Positions 59,809-64,000 of a stretch of DNA of 64,000 nucleotides are shown here, in pieces (the stretch's first letter is position 1; each line of letters starts with the position of its first letter). The notes under the pieces are model-generated. The model worked only from the letters and a program-made list of their open reading frames with translations, was not told the DNA's origin and did not search any database. The stretch is from Actinoplanes derwentensis (GTDB lineage: Bacteria; Actinomycetota; Actinomycetes; Mycobacteriales; Micromonosporaceae). Both the position numbers and the translations under genes were made by a program. The stretch spans positions 9,572,001-9,636,000 of the forward strand of contig NZ_LT629758.1 in the NCBI RefSeq assembly GCF_900104725.1, read 5' to 3'.

Positions 59809-62451
59809 GTGGTGATCACCACGGCGCGACTGATCGGCACGCTGGCGTTGACTCTGGGTGTGGTCGCCTTCGGCGAACTCGCCCTCGGCACGCCACGCCT
59901 CTACACCGACACGGCGCAGTTCATCGCCGGGCTCCTCGCGGCGGTCGTCTGCCTCCGCGCGGGCCACAGCCGCACGGGCATCCCGCGCAGCTGGCGGCGG
60001 CTCGCCGCCACCGGACTGTTCGTCTGGTCGCTCAACCGGCTCTGGTGGATCGCCCAGGACCTGATCGGCGTCGACCGGGACCCGCCACAGCGGCTCACCG
60101 ACGTCGGTCTCTTCGTGCTGCCCGTCTGCATGCTGCTCGGACTGCTCGGCGCCGTGCACACCCGGCCCCGGCCCGCGCCCACCTCACCGGTCCGCGACCA
60201 GATCGCCCTGCTCCTGGACAGTGTCCTGATCACCGGGTCGGTGCTCGCCCTGGCCTGGTCGGTCCTGCCCGGCGTGCCCGCTCCGAACGGTCTCGCCGCC
60301 GGTTACCTGATCACCGACCTGATCCTGTTCACCATGGTGGTGCTGCTGCTCACCACCCGGCCCGACTCCCCGGCCGGGCGGCGCCCGCTCCGGCTCGTCG
60401 GATCGGCCCTGCTCGCCTTCGGCGTGGCCGACACCGTCCGTCTCCTCGGCGACGGGCCCGGCTGGCTCGAAGGGCTCGGCCACCTGCTCGGGCCGGCGTT
60501 CATCGCGATGGCCGCCCTCAGCCCCTCCCGGCTGGTGCCCCCGCTCGCCGACCCCGACCGCATCGAACGCGACTGGTTCCGGCTCCTGCTGCCGTACGGC
60601 CCGGTCGTCGTCGCCGGAGTCGTCCTGGTGGTCCGCACCGTCACCGGCGGCTTACTGACCCCGTTCGAGGCCTACCTCGGCTGGCTCGGCCTGGCCCTCG
60701 TGATCACCCGGCAGATGATCACCATCGTCGACAACACGGTCCTGTTCGACCGGGTCGCCGTCACCCAGCGCCGCCTCCACCACCAGGCCTACCACGATCC
60801 GCTGACCGGACTGGCCAACCGTGCCCTCTTCCGGGAACGCCTCGTCCACGCGATCGACGCCCACCAGGAACGCGGCACTCCCGTCGCGGTCCTCTTCGCC
60901 GACCTGGACGACTTCAAACTCATCAACGACACGTTCGGCCACGCCGTCGGCGACCGGGTCCTGCAGGCCATCGGCGAACGGATGCGGGCCGGCGTGCGCT
61001 CCCAGGACCTGGTGGCCCGGCTCGGCGGCGACGAGTTCGCCATCGTCCTCGACCAGAGTGGCCTGCCGGTCCCCGAACCCCGCCGCCGCTCCTCCTGGCG
61101 CGGTGGCTCCTCCTGGCGCCGCGCCGACGGCGGGTCGCGGCAGCGGCGATACGTGCTTTCCGCCGCCGGGGTACGGGTCTCCGAAGCCGCCTCCTCCGCC
61201 GCGACCTCCTCCGCCGCGACCTCCTTTGCCGCCGCGTCTTCTTCTGCCGGTGTCTCGCCTTCTGCCGGCGTCTCCGCGGCCTCCGCTGTTGTCTCCGCCT
61301 CTGCCTCCGGGGCGGGTTCGGTCGACGGGCTCGGTGGGGCCGAGGGCGGCGTCGAGCCGGTGATGAACCCCGAGGAGTGGGCCGCCGAGGCCGAAGCCAT
61401 CGGGCAGCGGGTGCTGACCACGCTGCGCGAGCCCTACGTGCTCGACGGCCGGTCCATCACCGTCGGCGTCAGCATCGGCCTGGTCACCGCCGAACCCGGC
61501 GACCGCCTCTCCGCCGATCTGCTGCTGCGCCGCGCCGACGCCGCGATGTACGCCGTGAAACGCCGCGGCAAGGGCGCCCTGATCCGCTACACCGGCCCCC
61601 GCGACGCCGGCCCGAACGCCGACCTCCCGCAACTACTGGCCGGAGCCCTCGCCGGTTCGCCCGCGGCCGCCGGGTTCGACGTCCACTACCAGCCGATCGT
61701 GCGGCTCAGCGACGGCGCGACGGTAGCCGTGGAGGCGCTGGCCCGCTGGACCGACCCGGTCGCCGGCCCGGTGCACCCCGACGTCTTCGTCACGATGGCC
61801 GAACGCACCGGCCTGGTCTCGGCGATCGACGACTTCGTCCTGGACCGGGCCTGCGCCGACGCCGCGAACCTCGCCGAACTGCACGGCCGCCCGATCGGAG
61901 TCCACGTCAACGTCTCCGCCGGCCGCCTGGCCGGCCAGGGCTTGGAGGAGGCGGTCCGGGCCGCCCTGACCCGCCACGACCTGGCCCCCGAGCACCTGAT
62001 CATCGAGATCACCGAAACCCTGCGGATCCCCGACCTGCCGTACGCCGCCGCCCTGGTCGAACGGTTGCGCTCGATCGGCGTCCGGGTGGCCCTGGACGAC
62101 TTCGGCAGCGGCTACAACGCCCTCGCCCAACTGCACGCCATGCCGGTGGACATCGTCAAGCTGGACTCCACGCTGACCGACGTGGACGCCTCCCCCGACC
62201 GTGCCGGTGCCCTGTGCCGTTCGGTCCTGGCGATCTGCGCCGAACTCGGTATCACGGTGGTCGCCGAAGGCCTGGAGACGAAGGAACGCGCCCAGGCCCT
62301 GGCCGACCTGGGTTGCCCACTGGGCCAGGGCTACCTGTACGGCGCCCCGGCCCCCTTGAACCGCCTCGGGAACACCACCACCCCGGAAGCCCTCGTCAGC
62401 ACCGAATCGCTGGGGAACACCCCCACCTCTGAATCGCTCACTCCTGAATAG
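59809..62451 (+). CDS. Membrane GGDEF-EAL protein with low-complexity insert inside the GGDEF domain
   Basis: The 880-residue protein starts at GTG 59809. It has about nine membrane segments (residues 1-310), then a GGDEF domain ('AYHDPLTGLANRALF', 'FADLDDFKLINDTFGHAVGD', GGDEF at 406-410) and an EAL domain ('FDVHYQPIVRLSDGATVAVEALARW', EAL 642-644; 'IEITETLR', 'LDDFGSGYNAL'). Both c-di-GMP synthesis and hydrolysis motifs look intact. Between about residues 420 and 518 an Arg/Ser/Ala/Val-rich, repetitive insert splits the GGDEF fold before its last part ('TLREPYVLDGRSITVGVSIGLV'). c-di-GMP controls development and sporulation in actinomycetes. Confidence 0.92.
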   Translation: MVITTARLIGTLALTLGVVAFGELALGTPRLYTDTAQFIAGLLAAVVCLRAGHSRTGIPRSWRRLAATGLFVWSLNRLWWIAQDLIGVDRDPPQRLTDVGLFVLPVCMLLGLLGAVHTRPRPAPTSPVRDQIALLLDSVLITGSVLALAWSVLPGVPAPNGLAAGYLITDLILFTMVVLLLTTRPDSPAGRRPLRLVGSALLAFGVADTVRLLGDGPGWLEGLGHLLGPAFIAMAALSPSRLVPPLADPDRIERDWFRLLLPYGPVVVAGVVLVVRTVTGGLLTPFEAYLGWLGLALVITRQMITIVDNTVLFDRVAVTQRRLHHQAYHDPLTGLANRALFRERLVHAIDAHQERGTPVAVLFADLDDFKLINDTFGHAVGDRVLQAIGERMRAGVRSQDLVARLGGDEFAIVLDQSGLPVPEPRRRSSWRGGSSWRRADGGSRQRRYVLSAAGVRVSEAASSAATSSAATSFAAASSSAGVSPSAGVSAASAVVSASASGAGSVDGLGGAEGGVEPVMNPEEWAAEAEAIGQRVLTTLREPYVLDGRSITVGVSIGLVTAEPGDRLSADLLLRRADAAMYAVKRRGKGALIRYTGPRDAGPNADLPQLLAGALAGSPAAAGFDVHYQPIVRLSDGATVAVEALARWTDPVAGPVHPDVFVTMAERTGLVSAIDDFVLDRACADAANLAELHGRPIGVHVNVSAGRLAGQGLEEAVRAALTRHDLAPEHLIIEITETLRIPDLPYAAALVERLRSIGVRVALDDFGSGYNALAQLHAMPVDIVKLDSTLTDVDASPDRAGALCRSVLAICAELGITVVAEGLETKERAQALADLGCPLGQGYLYGAPAPLNRLGNTTTPEALVSTESLGNTPTSESLTPE

Positions 62452-62497
62452 TTCGGGAACGCCACCAGCCTCGAACCCGAAGGCTCGCCATGTGCTG

Positions 62498-64000
62498 TCA
62501 GCGGGACCGCGGATTCGTACGCCGGGTCGGTTCGGCCGTCGCCGGGTCCTCCGGCCACGGGTGACGTGGGTAACGTCCGCGCAGTTCAGCACGCACCTGC
62601 GGGTAGCCCCGGGCCCAGAACGAACCGAGGTCACTGGTGACCGCCACCGGCCGCCCCGCCGGGGACAGCAGGTGCAGCAGCACCGGAACCCGCCCACCGG
62701 CCAACCGTGGCGCCTCCCGCCAGCCGAACGCCTCCTGCACCTTGACGGCCAACACCGGCGCCGCCGGATCGCTGTAGTCCACCCGGACGTTCGAACCACT
62801 CGGCACCGGCAGCCGCTCCGGGGCCACCTCGTCCAGCCGGCCCGCCACCGACCAGGGGATCAGCCGCCGTAGCCCACCGGCCACGTCGAGCCGGGCGAGA
62901 TCGGACCGCCGCCGGGCCGACCCGAGATCGAGCCAGTCCGCGATCCCGGCCAGTAGCGCTGAGTCGGACATGTCCGGCCACGGTTCACCGAGCGCCGCGT
63001 GCGCGAACGTCAACCGGCTCCGTAACTCGGCGGCCCCGCGACTCCAGGTGAGCAGGTCCAGCCCTTCGTCACGCAACCCGGCGGCCAGCGCCTCGCGGAC
63101 CAGTGCCGGATCCGGGTCGGTGAGGCGGGTGGAGGCCAGGGTGATCGCGCCCAGCCGCCGAACCCGGCGGGCCACCACGTCCCCGTCGATCCAGCCGATC
63201 TCGGTGGTCTCGGCCAGCAGGGAGGCGGCCACCTCACGGGCGGTCGCCTCGTCGATCGGCGCGGCGCTGCGAACCCGCGCGGTCCGGGCTCCGGCGGTCC
63301 GGTCCGCGCTCGCCACGGCGATCCACGGTGTGCCGGTCAGCGGACTCCCGACGGGCAGTTCGGCTTCGGTGCCACCGGCCATCAGGTACGCCCGGCCACC
63401 CGCCTCGCGGGCCCGCGCCACCCGCTCGGGATAGGCCAGCCCCACCACCAGCCCAGCCGCGAGATCATCGGCAAGCCGCCCATCAGCCCCTGCCTGCCGT
63501 CCGCTTGCCTCTACGTGCCGCCCTCCGGCCTCTGTCTGCCGTCCGCCGGACCCAGCGTGCCGGCCGCTGGTTCTGGGGCCTTCGTCCGATCCGGTGGTCG
63601 GTGCCGCTGGTGGGTCGTCGGGGGCCGCGCCGGTGGTGGCCCGGTTGACGGCTCGGGTCAGGCGGCGGACCTCGATGCGCCAGGTGGGGTCGTCGTTGTT
63701 GCGGGCGGTCCGCCAGGCGGTGACGACGTCGCCGGTGGTCGTGCGGTCGTCGTCGAGGACGGCGACCAACTCGGCGGCCCGGGTGGCGCCCAGGACCGCG
63801 GCGCCGTCCAGCAGAGCCCGGGCCAGGCGTGGGTGCAGGCCGGCCCCGGCCAGGGCCCGGCCGCGCGCGGTCACCCGGTCGCCGGGGCCGAGTGCGCCGA
63901 GGTCGTGCAGGGTGGCCGTGGCCACGCGCAGAGCCCCGGCCGGAGGCGGGTCGGGCAGGGCGAGCCCTTCGCCGTCGGGATGGCCCCACAACGCCAGGTC
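62498..64000 (-). CDS. hrpB: HrpB-family ATP-dependent helicase, C-terminal part (gene runs off the window)
   Basis: The visible 500 residues are the C-terminal half of HrpB: 'WGHPDGEGLALPDPPPAGALRVATATLHDLGAL', 'RVARAREAGGRAYLMAGGTEAELPVGSPLTGTPWIAVA', 'LTWSRGAAELRSRLTFAHAALGEPWPDMSDSALLAG' and the end 'WARGYPQVRAELRGRYPRHPWPEDPATAEPT'. The helicase motifs lie beyond position 64000. A segment of 7-residue repeats starting GR (codons within about 63470-63570) interrupts the conserved region. HrpB is a DExH-type protein of uncertain role, not essential in E. coli. Confidence 0.92.
   Translation of the reverse strand, partial: DLALWGHPDGEGLALPDPPPAGALRVATATLHDLGALGPGDRVTARGRALAGAGLHPRLARALLDGAAVLGATRAAELVAVLDDDRTTTGDVVTAWRTARNNDDPTWRIEVRRLTRAVNRATTGAAPDDPPAAPTTGSDEGPRTSGRHAGSGGRQTEAGGRHVEASGRQAGADGRLADDLAAGLVVGLAYPERVARAREAGGRAYLMAGGTEAELPVGSPLTGTPWIAVASADRTAGARTARVRSAAPIDEATAREVAASLLAETTEIGWIDGDVVARRVRRLGAITLASTRLTDPDPALVREALAAGLRDEGLDLLTWSRGAAELRSRLTFAHAALGEPWPDMSDSALLAGIADWLDLGSARRRSDLARLDVAGGLRRLIPWSVAGRLDEVAPERLPVPSGSNVRVDYSDPAAPVLAVKVQEAFGWREAPRLAGGRVPVLLHLLSPAGRPVAVTSDLGSFWARGYPQVRAELRGRYPRHPWPEDPATAEPTRRTNPRSR

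Overview
The window is about 70 percent GC with dense, short-spaced genes, and its gene content is that of a filamentous actinobacterium, most likely Actinoplanes or a close relative in the Micromonosporaceae. The pointers are an Lsr2 nucleoid protein, an F420-dependent glucose-6-phosphate dehydrogenase, a PAC2 proteasome-chaperone homologue, the GlgX-TreY-TreZ trehalose operon, and two paralogous FliA/WhiG-type sigma factors of the kind known from motile-spore formers. No rRNA, tRNA, CRISPR array, origin or complete insertion sequence was recognised.

Layout. 0-5 kb: membrane-anchored helical protein, App1-type lipid phosphatase, a hidden 57-residue membrane protein, a YiiX-like papain-fold enzyme and a DEAD-box RNA helicase. 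5-13.5 kb: two FliA-like sigma factors about 5 kb apart, a HelD/HelR-type helicase behind a perfect inverted repeat, a GNAT enzyme, a DUF456 protein and a D,D-carboxypeptidase coupled to a small upstream gene. 13.5-21 kb: Lsr2, MarR plus LLM oxidoreductase, a SpoIIE-type phosphatase with an RsbW-type kinase, a one-chain ECF sigma/zinc finger/membrane helix/GH128 glycosidase fusion, Fgd and a glycosyltransferase. 21-32 kb: HAD phosphatase, PQQ-type sugar dehydrogenase lipoprotein, secreted peptidase and gamma-glutamyltransferase, a GAF-PAS-GAF histidine kinase with eroded ATP-binding boxes, TrmB, a secreted beta-propeller and an EamA exporter with a structured leader.

32.5-36 kb: a WYL regulator diverges from DUF1761 and VOC genes across a clear palindromic operator. 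35.8-42.2 kb is an unstable accessory stretch. Two direct copies of a GNAT-gene module (one intact, one with internal deletions) bracket a frameshifted orphan tniQ, a methyltransferase, a flavin/PNPOx-like gene, another GNAT gene and a frameshifted HAD gene. 42-50 kb: GNAT, esterase, lipoproteins, PanE-like reductase, a CPA1 antiporter coupled to a UBP zinc finger, an EcsC protein and PAC2.

50-56.3 kb is the glgX-treY-treZ operon, in which adjacent genes overlap by 1 and 4 bp, turning glycogen-type glucan into trehalose. Behind it come yidD and a surface-signalling series: an anchored solute-binding protein, a polytopic membrane protein, a PP2C phosphatase and a GGDEF-EAL protein whose GGDEF domain is split by a low-complexity insert. 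The window ends inside hrpB.

Starts were chosen from ribosome binding sites, overlaps and family length, all by eye. Residue numbers are my own counts and may be off by one or two.
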